A stretch of DNA of 45,980 bases from Lachnospiraceae bacterium (GTDB lineage Bacteria > Bacillota > Clostridia > Lachnospirales > Lachnospiraceae). The notes beneath the pieces are model-generated. The model was given only the letters and a program-made list of their open reading frames with translations. It did no database searches and was not told where the DNA came from. Where the stretch lies: NCBI GenBank assembly GCA_030537145.1, contig JAUNON010000017.1, positions 1 to 45,980 on the forward strand, written 5' to 3'. Each line of letters starts with the position of its first letter. Within the stretch, counting starts at the first letter, position 1. Position numbers and translations under genes: made by a program. Of this stretch, positions 33,432 through 41,767 are shown in pieces.

Positions 33432-34673
33432 ATGAGTGAATTAAAAGGTGCAATGATCATCGGACAGTCTGGCGGACCTTCTTCCGTTATTAATGCAAGC
33501 TGCTACGGCGCTATCAAAGCCGGCCTTGACTCTGATGTGATCACAAAGGTTTACGGCGCTGCAAACGGTATCGTAGGCGTTCTGAATGATAAGCTTTATG
33601 TGATGGATGAGGAAGATCCGGAAGAGCTGGCGATTATGCGCTATACTCCGTCCTCTGCGCTGGGCTCCTGCCGTTACAAGATCGCAGACCCGGATGTGGA
33701 CGATACCGATTACAAAAAGATTCTGGAAATTTTCAAGAAATATGATGTGCGCTATTTCTTCTACAATGGCGGGAATGATTCCATGGATACCTGCAACAAG
33801 ATCTCCAAATACATGAAGAAGGTGGGATATGACTGCCGTGTTATGGGTATTCCCAAGACCATCGATAACGATCTGTTCGGCACCGATCACTGCCCGGGCT
33901 TTGCTTCCGCAGCAAAATACATCGCTACCTCCCTGGTAGAGGTATATCAGGATGCTCATGTATATGACAAAGGACAGGTTACGATCGTTGAGATCATGGG
34001 ACGTCATGCTGGATGGCTGGCAGGCGCTGCTTCTCTGGCGCGTGTAGCCGGCTACGGCCCGGATCTGATCTACCTTCCGGAAGTAAACTTCAATCAGGAA
34101 GAGTTCCTGGAGGATGTTGAAAGAATTTGGAACGAGAACAAAAATGTTCTGGTAGCTGTTTCCGAGGGTATTCATTATGAGGACGGTACTTTTGTATCTG
34201 AGGCAAAGACCTCCGCTACCGATGGTTTCGGACATGCGCAGCTTGGCGGATTGGCTGCAAAATTGGGCGATGTGGTTAAGAATGCAATTCCGGGCGTAAA
34301 GGTTCGTCCTATCGAGTTGTCTCTGCTTCAGAGATGTGCGGAGCACTGCGCATCCCAGACTGACTCGGAAGAGTCCTTTATGGCAGGCCAGACCGCAGTG
34401 AAGGAAGCCATCACAGGCGTGACCGATAAGATGGTTGGCTTTAAGTGCACCCGTGATGAGAACGGATACAAGTGCGAAGCAGACCTGCTGGATCTGTCCT
34501 CCGTGGCAAACTACGAGAAGAAGGTTCCGGTAGAATGGATCAATGAGCGTGGAAACAACGTAACCGACGCTTACATTGAATATGCGCTTCCGCTGATCCA
34601 GGGCGAGATCCAGATGAAGAAGGAAAACTCCCTGCCCAGATTCGTTCGTCTGAAAAAAGTGGTTGCAAAATAA
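33432..34673 (+). CDS. Pyrophosphate-type 6-phosphofructokinase
   Basis: A 413-residue phosphofructokinase. ATP-type enzymes have GGDGS and PGTIDND; here the matching sites read GGNDS (113-117) and PKTIDND (141-147). An acidic residue in the first and Lys in the second are the accepted signs of pyrophosphate use. Substrate-binding MGRHAGW is at 189-195. It should phosphorylate fructose 6-phosphate with PPi, reversibly. It is longer than the 320-residue ATP-type PfkA. CAGGAGG precedes the ATG. ppdK follows with its own promoter, so both PPi-linked steps of glycolysis lie side by side. Confidence 0.9.
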   Translation: MSELKGAMIIGQSGGPSSVINASCYGAIKAGLDSDVITKVYGAANGIVGVLNDKLYVMDEEDPEELAIMRYTPSSALGSCRYKIADPDVDDTDYKKILEIFKKYDVRYFFYNGGNDSMDTCNKISKYMKKVGYDCRVMGIPKTIDNDLFGTDHCPGFASAAKYIATSLVEVYQDAHVYDKGQVTIVEIMGRHAGWLAGAASLARVAGYGPDLIYLPEVNFNQEEFLEDVERIWNENKNVLVAVSEGIHYEDGTFVSEAKTSATDGFGHAQLGGLAAKLGDVVKNAIPGVKVRPIELSLLQRCAEHCASQTDSEESFMAGQTAVKEAITGVTDKMVGFKCTRDENGYKCEADLLDLSSVANYEKKVPVEWINERGNNVTDAYIEYALPLIQGEIQMKKENSLPRFVRLKKVVAK

Positions 34674-34703
34674 AAAACAATAGAAAAAGAAAAGAATGAA
34701 CAG

Positions 34704-34746
34704 GCTGCTGCAGAATCGGGCATTTTGATTTTGCGGCAGCTTTTTT
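34704..34746 (+). terminator. Terminator after pfk
   Basis: GCTGCTGCAGAATC (34704-34717) pairs with GATTTTGCGGCAGC (34727-34740), 14 bp with G-U pairs and a 9-nt loop, followed by six T. A two-copy repeat starts directly after the T run. Confidence 0.88.
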
Positions 34747-34806
34747 GTTTCACAGGAAAGACATTTCCGCTTTAAAATGCGAAAGTGTGCGGCTTTCCTA
34801 TGAAAC
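34747..34806. repeat. 60-nt palindromic repeat, copy 1
   Basis: GTTTCACAGGAAA at the left and TTTCCTATGAAAC at the right form a 13-nt arm with one C/A mismatch. Inside are CTTTAAA and CGAAAGT, able to form an inner stem. Copy 2 lies at 37889 with the same length and the same blocks; the segments between them differ. Confidence 0.8.
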
Positions 34807-34825
34807 AAAGCCCTTCGGGCGTTGA

Positions 34826-34877
34826 TGCGCACGGATGCATAAGGGAATTGATTGCTGCGTAATCTGCATCCGGCGCA
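34826..34877. other. Long imperfect inverted repeat in the ppdK upstream region
   Basis: TGCGCACGGATGCA (34826-34839) and TGCATCCGGCGCA (34865-34877) are complementary apart from one unpaired base, with a 25-nt loop. A short CCC-TTCG-GGG-type hairpin lies just before it (GCCCTTCGGGC). The 503 nt between pfk and ppdK hold a terminator, the repeat, this structure, an AT-rich stretch and a promoter; I see no coding sequence in it. Confidence 0.5.
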
Positions 34878-35037
34878 AAAAATGCGCTAAAAATGCATGG
34901 GGCATAATGCACAAAATGATAAAAAAATAACGAACTAGTATATGCAAAACATACAGGAATACTATCCCGCGAAAAAACAGATCTATCATTTATCAACAAA
35001 TCCCCAAAAATAAATACAATTTATTTGGATAAATTTC

Positions 35038-35065
35038 TTGACGATCTTTGTATTTATGTTACAAT
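35038..35065 (+). promoter_or_regulatory. Promoter of ppdK
   Basis: TTGACG (35038-35043), a 16-bp spacer and TACAAT (35060-35065), after an AT-rich stretch that may act as an UP element. The transcript would start near 35072. Confidence 0.7.
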
Positions 35066-35076
35066 AGTAATGTGAT

Positions 35077-35139
35077 TAACTCATCAAAAGACGGCTCCAC
35101 CCAGCGACTGCACGGATGAAGCTGCCTTTTGATGGGTTA
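35077..35139 (+). promoter_or_regulatory. 5'-terminal stem-loop of the ppdK transcript
   Basis: TAACTCATCAAAAG (35077-35090) pairs with CTTTTGATGGGTTA (35126-35139), 14 bp with one G-U pair. The stem goes on past an A/C mismatch with CGGCT/AGCTG. The loop is about 23 nt. It would sit at the very 5' end of the mRNA, 21 nt before AGGAGG, and could protect it from decay or act as a regulatory leader. There is no U tract, so it is not a terminator. Confidence 0.6.
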
Positions 35140-35176
35140 GTCTAAAGTATGAATATGACTAGGAGGTATGTATAAG

Positions 35177-37801
35177 ATGGCAAAATGGGTTTATATGTTC
35201 ACGGAAGGGAACGCAGGAATGCGTAATCTGCTGGGCGGCAAAGGGGCCAACCTTGCGGAAATGACCAGCCTTGGACTCCCGGTACCACAGGGCTTTACCA
35301 TTACTACGGAAGCGTGTACACAGTATTATGAGGACGGAAGAAAAATAAATGATGAAATAATGGCTCAGATTATGGAAGCTATTACGAAGATGGAGGGGAT
35401 AACTGGCAAAAAATTCGGTGACAGGGAAAACCCTCTTTTAGTTTCTGTTCGTTCCGGTGCAAGAGCTTCTATGCCGGGTATGATGGATACGATCCTGAAC
35501 CTGGGTCTGAATGAGGATGTGGTGGAGGTACTTGCGGCTAAATCCGGTAATCCCCGTTGGGCATGGGACTGCTACCGCAGATTTATCCAGATGTTTTCTG
35601 ACGTGGTTATGGAAGTGGGCAAAAAGTATTTCGAAGAGCTGATTGATAAGATGAAAGCAGAAAAGGGTGTGAAGCAGGATGTGGAGCTGACTGCGGAGGA
35701 TCTGAAGGAGCTGGCAAATCAGTTTAAAGCAGAATACAAAGAAAAGATCGGATTCGATTTCCCCACCGATCCGAAGGAACAACTGATGGAGGCCATCAAG
35801 GCCGTATTCCGTTCCTGGGACAATCCAAGGGCAAATGTATACCGCCGGGATAATGATATTCCTTATTCCTGGGGTACTGCTGTAAACGTACAGATGATGG
35901 CATTCGGAAATATGGGTGAGACCTCCGGTACAGGCGTTGCCTTTACCCGTGATCCGGCTACCGGAGAAAAGCATCTGATGGGCGAATTCCTGATGAATGC
36001 GCAGGGAGAAGATGTGGTGGCAGGTGTGCGCACGCCGCAGAAGATTGATCAGTTGAAGGAGGTTATGCCGGAGGTATATGAGCAGTTTGTTGGTATCTGC
36101 AAGACTCTGGAGGATCATTACAGAGATATGCAGGATATGGAATTTACCATTGAGGACAGAAAGCTCTATATGCTGCAGACCCGTAACGGTAAAAGAACAG
36201 CTAAGGCTGCATTAAAGATCGCCTGCGACCTGGTGGACGAGGGTATGATTACGGAAGAAAAGGCAGTAGCTATGATTGATCCGCGTAACCTGGATACCCT
36301 GCTTCATCCCCAGTTTGATGCGGCGGCTTTGAAGGCGGCAGTTCCGGTTTCCAGAGCGCTGGGAGCTTCTCCGGGAGCAGCCTGCGGCCAGATCGTATTC
36401 AGTGCGGATGATGCAAAGGCATGGGCAGCCAGAGGAGAAAAGGTGGTTCTGGTTCGTCTGGAAACCTCCCCGGAAGATATTGAAGGTATGAAAGCAGCTC
36501 AGGGTATTCTGACGGTGCGCGGCGGTATGACCAGCCATGCGGCAGTGGTTGCACGCGGTATGGGTGAGTGCTGCGTATCCGGATGCGGCGATATCACGAT
36601 GGATGAAGCGAATAAGAAGTTTACACTGGCAGGAAAGGAATACCATGAAGGCGACTGGCTGTCACTGGACGGTTCTACCGGATGCATCTATGACGGCGTG
36701 ATTCCCACTGTGGATGCCACCATCGCCGGTGAGTTCGGCAGAATTATGAGCTGGGCAGATAAATACAGAAAGCTGAAAGTAAGAACCAATGCGGATACGC
36801 CTCATGATGCAAAGAAAGCCCGTGAGCTGGGTGCGGAGGGCATCGGCCTTTGCCGTACCGAGCATATGTTCTTTGAAGGCAACCGTATTGAAGCATTCCG
36901 TGAGATGATCTGTGCTGAGACTGCGGAAGAGAGAGAGACAGCTTTGGAAAAGATCCTGCCGGAACAGCAGGGCGATTTTGAAAAGCTGTATGAGGCTATG
37001 GAAGGCAATCCTGTTACCATCCGCTTCCTGGATCCGCCTCTTCATGAGTTTGTTCCTACGGAAGAAGCAGATATTGAAAAACTGGCGGAAGCCCAGGGTA
37101 AGAGTGTTGAAGTTATCAAGGCGATTATTGATTCCTTGCATGAATTCAATCCGATGATGGGACACCGGGGATGCCGTCTGGATGTTACCTACCCGGAAAT
37201 TGCAAAGATGCAGACCACGGCAGTGATTCGTGCAGCCATCAATGTGCAGAAGGCTCATCCGGACTGGAATGTATGCCCGGAGATCATGATTCCGCTGGTT
37301 GGCGACAGCAAAGAGCTGAAATACGTGAAAAAGACGGTTGTGGAGACGGCGGATGCAGAAATCGCTGCAGCAGGAAGTGAATTGAAATATCAGGTGGGCA
37401 CCATGATCGAGATTCCCCGTGCGGCTTTGACTGCGGACGATATTGCAAAGGAAGCGGATTTCTTCTGCTTCGGCACGAATGACCTGACACAGATGTGCTA
37501 TGGCTTCTCCCGTGACGATGCCGGAAAGTTCCTGAGCGCATACTATGATGCTAAGATATTTGAGAATGACCCGTTTGCAAAGCTTGACCAGAATGGTGTT
37601 GGTAAGCTGATGGAGATGGCAATCAAGCTGGGCAAGCCGGTTAATCCGAATCTCCATGTGGGTATCTGCGGCGAGCACGGCGGCGATCCTACATCTGTGG
37701 AATTTTGCCATAAGCTTGGACTGGATTATGTATCCTGCTCACCGTTCCGTGTACCGATTGCCAGACTGGCAGCGGCACAGGCAGCGATTGCAAATAAATA
37801 G
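35177..37801 (+). CDS. ppdK: Pyruvate, phosphate dikinase
   Basis: An 874-residue enzyme that interconverts phosphoenolpyruvate, AMP and PPi with pyruvate, ATP and phosphate. The N-terminal nucleotide-binding domain opens with VYMFTEGNAGMRNLLGGKGA. The swivelling domain has the phosphorylated His454 in GGMTSHAAVVARG. The C-terminal barrel has FCFGTNDLTQM and catalytic Cys831 in GICGEHGGD; the numbers match the well-studied Clostridium symbiosum enzyme to within one. The ATG at 35177 is 10 nt from AGGAGG; the ATG at 35168 is too close to it. With PPi-type pfk upstream it points to pyrophosphate-based glycolysis. Confidence 0.97.
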   Translation: MAKWVYMFTEGNAGMRNLLGGKGANLAEMTSLGLPVPQGFTITTEACTQYYEDGRKINDEIMAQIMEAITKMEGITGKKFGDRENPLLVSVRSGARASMPGMMDTILNLGLNEDVVEVLAAKSGNPRWAWDCYRRFIQMFSDVVMEVGKKYFEELIDKMKAEKGVKQDVELTAEDLKELANQFKAEYKEKIGFDFPTDPKEQLMEAIKAVFRSWDNPRANVYRRDNDIPYSWGTAVNVQMMAFGNMGETSGTGVAFTRDPATGEKHLMGEFLMNAQGEDVVAGVRTPQKIDQLKEVMPEVYEQFVGICKTLEDHYRDMQDMEFTIEDRKLYMLQTRNGKRTAKAALKIACDLVDEGMITEEKAVAMIDPRNLDTLLHPQFDAAALKAAVPVSRALGASPGAACGQIVFSADDAKAWAARGEKVVLVRLETSPEDIEGMKAAQGILTVRGGMTSHAAVVARGMGECCVSGCGDITMDEANKKFTLAGKEYHEGDWLSLDGSTGCIYDGVIPTVDATIAGEFGRIMSWADKYRKLKVRTNADTPHDAKKARELGAEGIGLCRTEHMFFEGNRIEAFREMICAETAEERETALEKILPEQQGDFEKLYEAMEGNPVTIRFLDPPLHEFVPTEEADIEKLAEAQGKSVEVIKAIIDSLHEFNPMMGHRGCRLDVTYPEIAKMQTTAVIRAAINVQKAHPDWNVCPEIMIPLVGDSKELKYVKKTVVETADAEIAAAGSELKYQVGTMIEIPRAALTADDIAKEADFFCFGTNDLTQMCYGFSRDDAGKFLSAYYDAKIFENDPFAKLDQNGVGKLMEMAIKLGKPVNPNLHVGICGEHGGDPTSVEFCHKLGLDYVSCSPFRVPIARLAAAQAAIANK

Positions 37802-37846
37802 GAGTTCTCTTCTATCTCTACCTGGATGAACGAATGAAATATGAAT

Positions 37847-37888
37847 GGAGCTGTTGTAAAATCGAATTTGCGGCGGCTCCATTTTTTT
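37847..37888 (+). terminator. Terminator after ppdK
   Basis: GGAGCTGTTGTAAA (37847-37860) pairs with TTTGCGGCGGCTCC (37867-37880), 14 bp with three G-U pairs and a 6-nt loop, followed by seven T. Repeat copy 2 starts directly after. Confidence 0.88.
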
Positions 37889-37948
37889 GTTTCACAGGAA
37901 ACACCTTGTTACTTTAAAGCACGAAAGTTTATGGCTTTCCTATGAAAT
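37889..37948. repeat. 60-nt palindromic repeat, copy 2
   Basis: Same length as copy 1 at 34747. Conserved blocks are GTTTCACAGGAAA, CTTTAAA, CGAAAGT and GGCTTTCCTATGAAA; the segments between them differ. In this copy the inner ACTTT/AAAGT pairing is perfect. Both copies begin at the last base of a terminator T run. Confidence 0.8.
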
Positions 37949-37962
37949 AGGAATTGGAACGG

Positions 37963-37991
37963 TTGTAAATCACGAAAAGAAATGCTAAGAT
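37963..37991 (+). promoter_or_regulatory. Promoter of the TauE-vanRS-like operon
   Basis: TTGTAA (37963-37968), a 17-bp spacer and TAAGAT (37986-37991), giving a leader of about 28 nt to the start at 38026. Confidence 0.5.
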
Positions 37992-38025
37992 AACCGATAG
38001 ATAAAATTGTACATGAGAGGGAAAT

Positions 38026-38790
38026 ATGGAACTGACAGCAAACACTTTTTTTATCGTTCTTCCGTTGGTTTTTTGCGCCGGATTTATTGATTCCATAGCC
38101 GGAGGAGGGGGACTCATTTCGCTTCCTGCTTATATGCTTGCAGGAGTTCCCATTCACAGGACGATTGCTACCAATAAACTGAGCAGCGGGATGGGGACGG
38201 CCGTTTCTTTTTTTCATTTCTTAAAGAAAGGCTATATGCAGCGGTTAATTTGTATTCCGGCAGTGACTGCGGCGGTGCTTGGCTCTTTCACAGGAGCGAA
38301 GCTTAGCCTGATTACAGAAGAACGGGTATTGCAGGCCCTGCTTTTACTGGTTTTGCCGGTTGCAGCCTTTTATGTACTAAAAAATAAATCCCTGGGTCAT
38401 GCGGAGGGGGCTTTGGCATCCCACGACAGAAGGCAGATTCTCCTGTGTGCTGCAGTTGCATTTGTAGTGGGAGTTTATGACGGGTTATACGGTCCCGGAA
38501 CAGGAACCTTTCTGATGCTTTTGCTGACCGGACTATGCAAGCTGTCTCTGAACGAAGCTGCGGGAACAGCGAAGGCCATTAACCTTACAACAAACCTTAC
38601 CTCGCTTACGGTCTTTTTGGTAAACGGCCAGGTATTGTTTCCTCTGGGACTGGCCGCCGGAATCTGCAATATGCTGGGAAATTATGCCGGGAGCCATTGC
38701 TTTTCCAGCCGGGGAGAAAAGATCGCCAAGCCCTTCCTGCTGATTGTCCTGGCGCTGCTGTTTTTGAAAATGATATGGGAGCTTTTTTAA
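38026..38790 (+). CDS. TauE/SafE-family (TSUP) membrane transporter
   Basis: A 254-residue membrane protein with about eight predicted helices in two similar halves. The first half has FCAGFIDSIAGGGGLISLP and the second has GVYDGLYGPGTGTFLML, the paired glycine-rich signatures of the TSUP family. Members export or import sulfite, sulfoacetate, thiosulfate or other small anions; the cargo here is unknown. Ribosome site GAGAGGG. The VanR-like gene starts 17 nt after the stop, so these genes are probably cotranscribed. Confidence 0.88.
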   Translation: MELTANTFFIVLPLVFCAGFIDSIAGGGGLISLPAYMLAGVPIHRTIATNKLSSGMGTAVSFFHFLKKGYMQRLICIPAVTAAVLGSFTGAKLSLITEERVLQALLLLVLPVAAFYVLKNKSLGHAEGALASHDRRQILLCAAVAFVVGVYDGLYGPGTGTFLMLLLTGLCKLSLNEAAGTAKAINLTTNLTSLTVFLVNGQVLFPLGLAAGICNMLGNYAGSHCFSSRGEKIAKPFLLIVLALLFLKMIWELF

Positions 38791-38807
38791 AGGAGTAAAA
38801 TGCAGGG

Positions 38808-39512
38808 ATGAATGAAAAGATTTTAATTGTGGATGATGAAAAGGAAATCGCAGATCTGATTGAGGTCTATCTAAAAAATGATGGCTATACCGTGCTGAAA
38901 TGCGATAATGGTACGGATGCGCTCCGGTGCATCCAGTCAGAAAGACTGGATCTGGTGATTCTGGATGTGATGCTTCCGGATATGAACGGCTTTCGGATCT
39001 GCCAAAAAATTAGGGAACAGTACTTTTATCCGGTGATCATGCTGACTGCCAGAGTGGAGGACGGAGATAAAATCATGGGCCTGACCATCGGGGCGGATGA
39101 TTATATTACAAAGCCCTTCAATCCGTTGGAGGTAACAGCCAGGGTGAAAACCCAGCTCCGCCGTTATAGCTGCTACAACCGGGCAGCCAATGCAGAGGAA
39201 AAGGATGTACCGGTTACAGAATACGATGTGAGGGGACTTGTGATCAATAAGAGCACCCATAAGTGTACGCTGTACGGAGAGGAGATTTCCCTGACGCCCA
39301 TTGAGTTTTCCATCCTGTGGTATCTGTGTGAGAGACGGGGCAGGGTGATATCCTCGGAGGAGTTGTTTGAACAGGTCTGGGGAGAAAAGTTCCTGAATAA
39401 TAACAATACGGTAATGGCGCATATTGGAAGGCTGCGGGAAAAACTAAAGGAGCCTGCCAAAAAACCGAAATTTATCAAAACGGTATGGGGAGTGGGGTAT
39501 ACTATTGAGTAA
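38808..39512 (+). CDS. OmpR-family response regulator, VanR-like
   Basis: A 234-residue regulator with a receiver domain (acidic residues near 9-10, Asp53 in ILDVMLP, Lys in ITKPFNP) and a C-terminal winged helix (LTPIEFSILWYL, then FIKTVWGVGYTIE). Many stretches follow remembered VanR: EIADLIEVYLKNDGYTV, LTIGADDYITKPF, HIGRLREKL and the end. VanR controls peptidoglycan precursor changes after glycopeptide sensing. Here the neighbouring target is a VanY-like gene only, so cell-wall stress control is the safer reading. The next gene overlaps its end by 8 nt. Confidence 0.88.
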   Translation: MNEKILIVDDEKEIADLIEVYLKNDGYTVLKCDNGTDALRCIQSERLDLVILDVMLPDMNGFRICQKIREQYFYPVIMLTARVEDGDKIMGLTIGADDYITKPFNPLEVTARVKTQLRRYSCYNRAANAEEKDVPVTEYDVRGLVINKSTHKCTLYGEEISLTPIEFSILWYLCERRGRVISSEELFEQVWGEKFLNNNNTVMAHIGRLREKLKEPAKKPKFIKTVWGVGYTIE

Positions 39513-40638
39513 GAAGAAGCAGGCAAATAGTAATGATTATAGACAGCTTCGGACAAAAGTATTTGCAAAAACAGCGCTGATGCTGTTTGCTGCCATTTTC
39601 ATTATGTCTATAATTTATAAAGTCTTTTTAAGAGGGCGCTTTGCGGATGCAGCGGTGGGCTTTTTATCGAAGGTTGTTTTCTCTGGCGATTATGATACTG
39701 CATATCGTGTATATCAGGTGATATTCCGGAATAATATGGAGCTGTTTCTTATGGCCGCTGCATTGGTGCTGTTCCTGATTGTCCTTCGAGTCTATTCAAA
39801 CAGTGTTACGAGATACTTTGATGAAATTAACCGGGGAATCGATGCACTGATAGAAGAAAATACCGGCGACATTATTCTGCCGTCCGAACTGGCTTCCACA
39901 GAAGTGAAAATTAATTCCATCAAGCATACGCTGGAGCAGAGAAAGCTGGCGGCAGAGCTGGCGGAGCAGAGGAAAAACGATCTGGTGGTTTATCTGGCCC
40001 ATGATTTAAAGACACCGCTCACCTCTGTGATCGGATATCTGACCCTGCTTCGGGACGAAAAGCAGATATCGGAAGAATTGAGAGAGAAGTATTTGTCTAT
40101 TTCCCTGGATAAGGCGGAGCGTCTGGAGGATCTGATCAATGAATTTTTTGAAATCACACGGTTTAATCTTACCAACATCACGCTGGAATACAGCAGGATC
40201 AATCTGACGCTTCTTCTGGAGCAGCTTACCTATGAATTTGGACCGATGCTTTCGGAAAAGAATCTGATATGCAGTCTGGAAATTCCCCAAAACCTTATGC
40301 TGAAGTGTGATGCGGATAAAATGCAGCGGGTATTTGACAATCTGCTGCGCAATGCGGTCAATTACAGCTTTGCAGACAGCACGATCCGGATTGCTGCCAT
40401 GCAAAAGGAGAGCTGTCTGAGTATCCGTATTACCAATCGTGGCAATACCATTCCTCAGGAAAAGCTTGCCCGGATTTTTGAACAGTTTTACCGTCTGGAT
40501 AATGCCCGGGGCTCCAGAAGCGGCGGCGCAGGTCTTGGTCTTGCGATTGCGAAGGAAATTGTAGAGCTGCACGGCGGAACGATCACGGCCAGAAGTGAAA
40601 ATGAGATGATTGAATTTGAAGTGATCCTTCCCCTTTGA
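39505..40638 (+). CDS. Sensor histidine kinase, VanS-like
   Basis: A 377-residue kinase with two membrane segments (about 22-42 and 79-96) around a short external loop. The histidine box is YLAHDLKTPLTSVIGYL with His166, followed by an ATPase domain (NLLRNAVNYS, then FYRLDNARGSRSGGAGLGLA). The order and wording follow VanS closely (YFDEINRGIDALI, FFEITRFNL). It starts at TTG 39505 inside the end of the VanR-like gene, implying translational coupling. It should signal to that regulator; the stimulus is unknown, and the short sensor loop is like VanS of A-type clusters. Confidence 0.87.
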   Translation: MSKKKQANSNDYRQLRTKVFAKTALMLFAAIFIMSIIYKVFLRGRFADAAVGFLSKVVFSGDYDTAYRVYQVIFRNNMELFLMAAALVLFLIVLRVYSNSVTRYFDEINRGIDALIEENTGDIILPSELASTEVKINSIKHTLEQRKLAAELAEQRKNDLVVYLAHDLKTPLTSVIGYLTLLRDEKQISEELREKYLSISLDKAERLEDLINEFFEITRFNLTNITLEYSRINLTLLLEQLTYEFGPMLSEKNLICSLEIPQNLMLKCDADKMQRVFDNLLRNAVNYSFADSTIRIAAMQKESCLSIRITNRGNTIPQEKLARIFEQFYRLDNARGSRSGGAGLGLAIAKEIVELHGGTITARSENEMIEFEVILPL

Positions 40639-40924
40639 CGGGAGGAGTGGAAGGTAGGAAAATCGTAAGAAATTCCATAGAAAAAAGAGAGAAGTCTGTT
40701 GAATGGAAGAAAAAAACAGCATTCTTGTTTCTGATACAATGCTTGTGTCGGGACAGGGATGCTGTTTTATTTTGGGCGGTGCCTGCATCGGCAGGCAGAT
40801 ACTGCACTGCTTCGCCTGCGGGACAGAGAGGGGCATCCTTGGGAAAAGGCCGCAGTGTCAGACACCAAAATGCAGGTGGCGAGGGCATATTTTTGCGGAA
40901 AAAGGAATATTTGGAGGAGAGGAA
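40639..40924 (+). other. Leader region before the VanY-like gene
   Basis: 286 nt without a convincing gene. It has an extended -10-like TGATACAAT ending at 40740 and a hairpin TGCCTG/CAGGCA (40780-40785, 40792-40797). An open frame from ATG 40703 runs into the VanY-like gene but has no ribosome site and codes a cysteine-rich segment unlike VanY. It is probably untranslated. Confidence 0.35.
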
Positions 40925-41752
40925 ATGGAGAAAAGAAGATACGGTCAAAAAAGTAACGGGAAAAAAAGAAACAGAAACAAAGGTCCGATGATTCTCTTAT
41001 TTGTGATTTTCCTGGCTGCGGCAGTTTTTTTCGCAAGCAGCAGGGGAAAACGGGAAAACATCAGCGTTGCGCTGCCGCCGGAGGGATCCGGGATAAGTGA
41101 ACGCAGCATGACAGAGGAAAATACAGAGGAAGGAAATACCGAAGGCGGGAATACCGGGGAATGGGATTTGGAAGGAGACCGTGAGAATGAGGAAAAATGG
41201 TGTCTGGAATTGGTCAACCGATGGAATCCGATGAAAACAGACGGCAGTGAGGTGGAAACTGTGACTCTGTCAAACGGGGAGCGGGTGGACACGCGTATTT
41301 ATCCGCAGCTTCAGAGTATGTTTGACGCTGCAAGACAAAGCGGCGTTTACCCCATTGTTGCTTCCGGCTTCCGGACAAGAAGTGAGCAGGAGGAAATCTA
41401 TTATGAGAAGATTTCTGCTTATGAGGCGGAGGGCTACTCTGACGCAGAGGCAAAGGAGGAGGCGGAACGCTGGGTTGCTGTTCCGGGTACAAGCGAACAT
41501 CAGCTTGGGCTTGCCGTGGATATTAATGCGGATGGGATTTACTCAACGGGAGATCAGGTCTATACCTGGCTTGCAGAGAATGCACATAAATTTGGCTTCA
41601 TTTACCGTTATCCTTCTGATAAAACTGAAATTACAGGGGTGGCAAATGAGCCGTGGCATTATCGTTATGTAGGAGTTACGGCGGCGGGAGAAATTCACCG
41701 CCAGGGAATATGTCTTGAAGAATACCTGGCGGAAACAAAGGGAATGTCCTGA
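40925..41752 (+). CDS. D-alanyl-D-alanine carboxypeptidase, VanY-like (M15B)
   Basis: A 275-residue membrane-anchored peptidase. A basic N-terminus is followed by one membrane helix (about 22-37) and an acidic Thr/Gly/Glu linker to about residue 90. The catalytic domain has the zinc ligands His192 and Asp199 in SEHQLGLAVDI, Glu242 and zinc ligand His245 in EPWHYRYVG, and the substrate-binding SGFRTRSEQE. It should trim the terminal D-Ala from peptidoglycan stem peptides outside the cell. GGAGGAGAGG precedes the ATG. It follows the VanR/VanS-like pair on the same strand, the order seen in some van clusters. Confidence 0.88.
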   Translation: MEKRRYGQKSNGKKRNRNKGPMILLFVIFLAAAVFFASSRGKRENISVALPPEGSGISERSMTEENTEEGNTEGGNTGEWDLEGDRENEEKWCLELVNRWNPMKTDGSEVETVTLSNGERVDTRIYPQLQSMFDAARQSGVYPIVASGFRTRSEQEEIYYEKISAYEAEGYSDAEAKEEAERWVAVPGTSEHQLGLAVDINADGIYSTGDQVYTWLAENAHKFGFIYRYPSDKTEITGVANEPWHYRYVGVTAAGEIHRQGICLEEYLAETKGMS

Positions 41753-41767
41753 TTTTTCCGGAAAACA

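Noticed and set aside
33441..34832. 463-codon open frame on the minus strand opposite pfk
   Set aside because: It lies fully antisense to a clear phosphofructokinase, has no recognisable domain and comes from codon bias of the real gene.
38808..41752. A complete glycopeptide-resistance cluster
   Set aside because: No D-Ala-D-Lac or D-Ala-D-Ser ligase, VanX, VanXY or VanT is present; the ATP-grasp protein at 19990 is not of the Ddl type.
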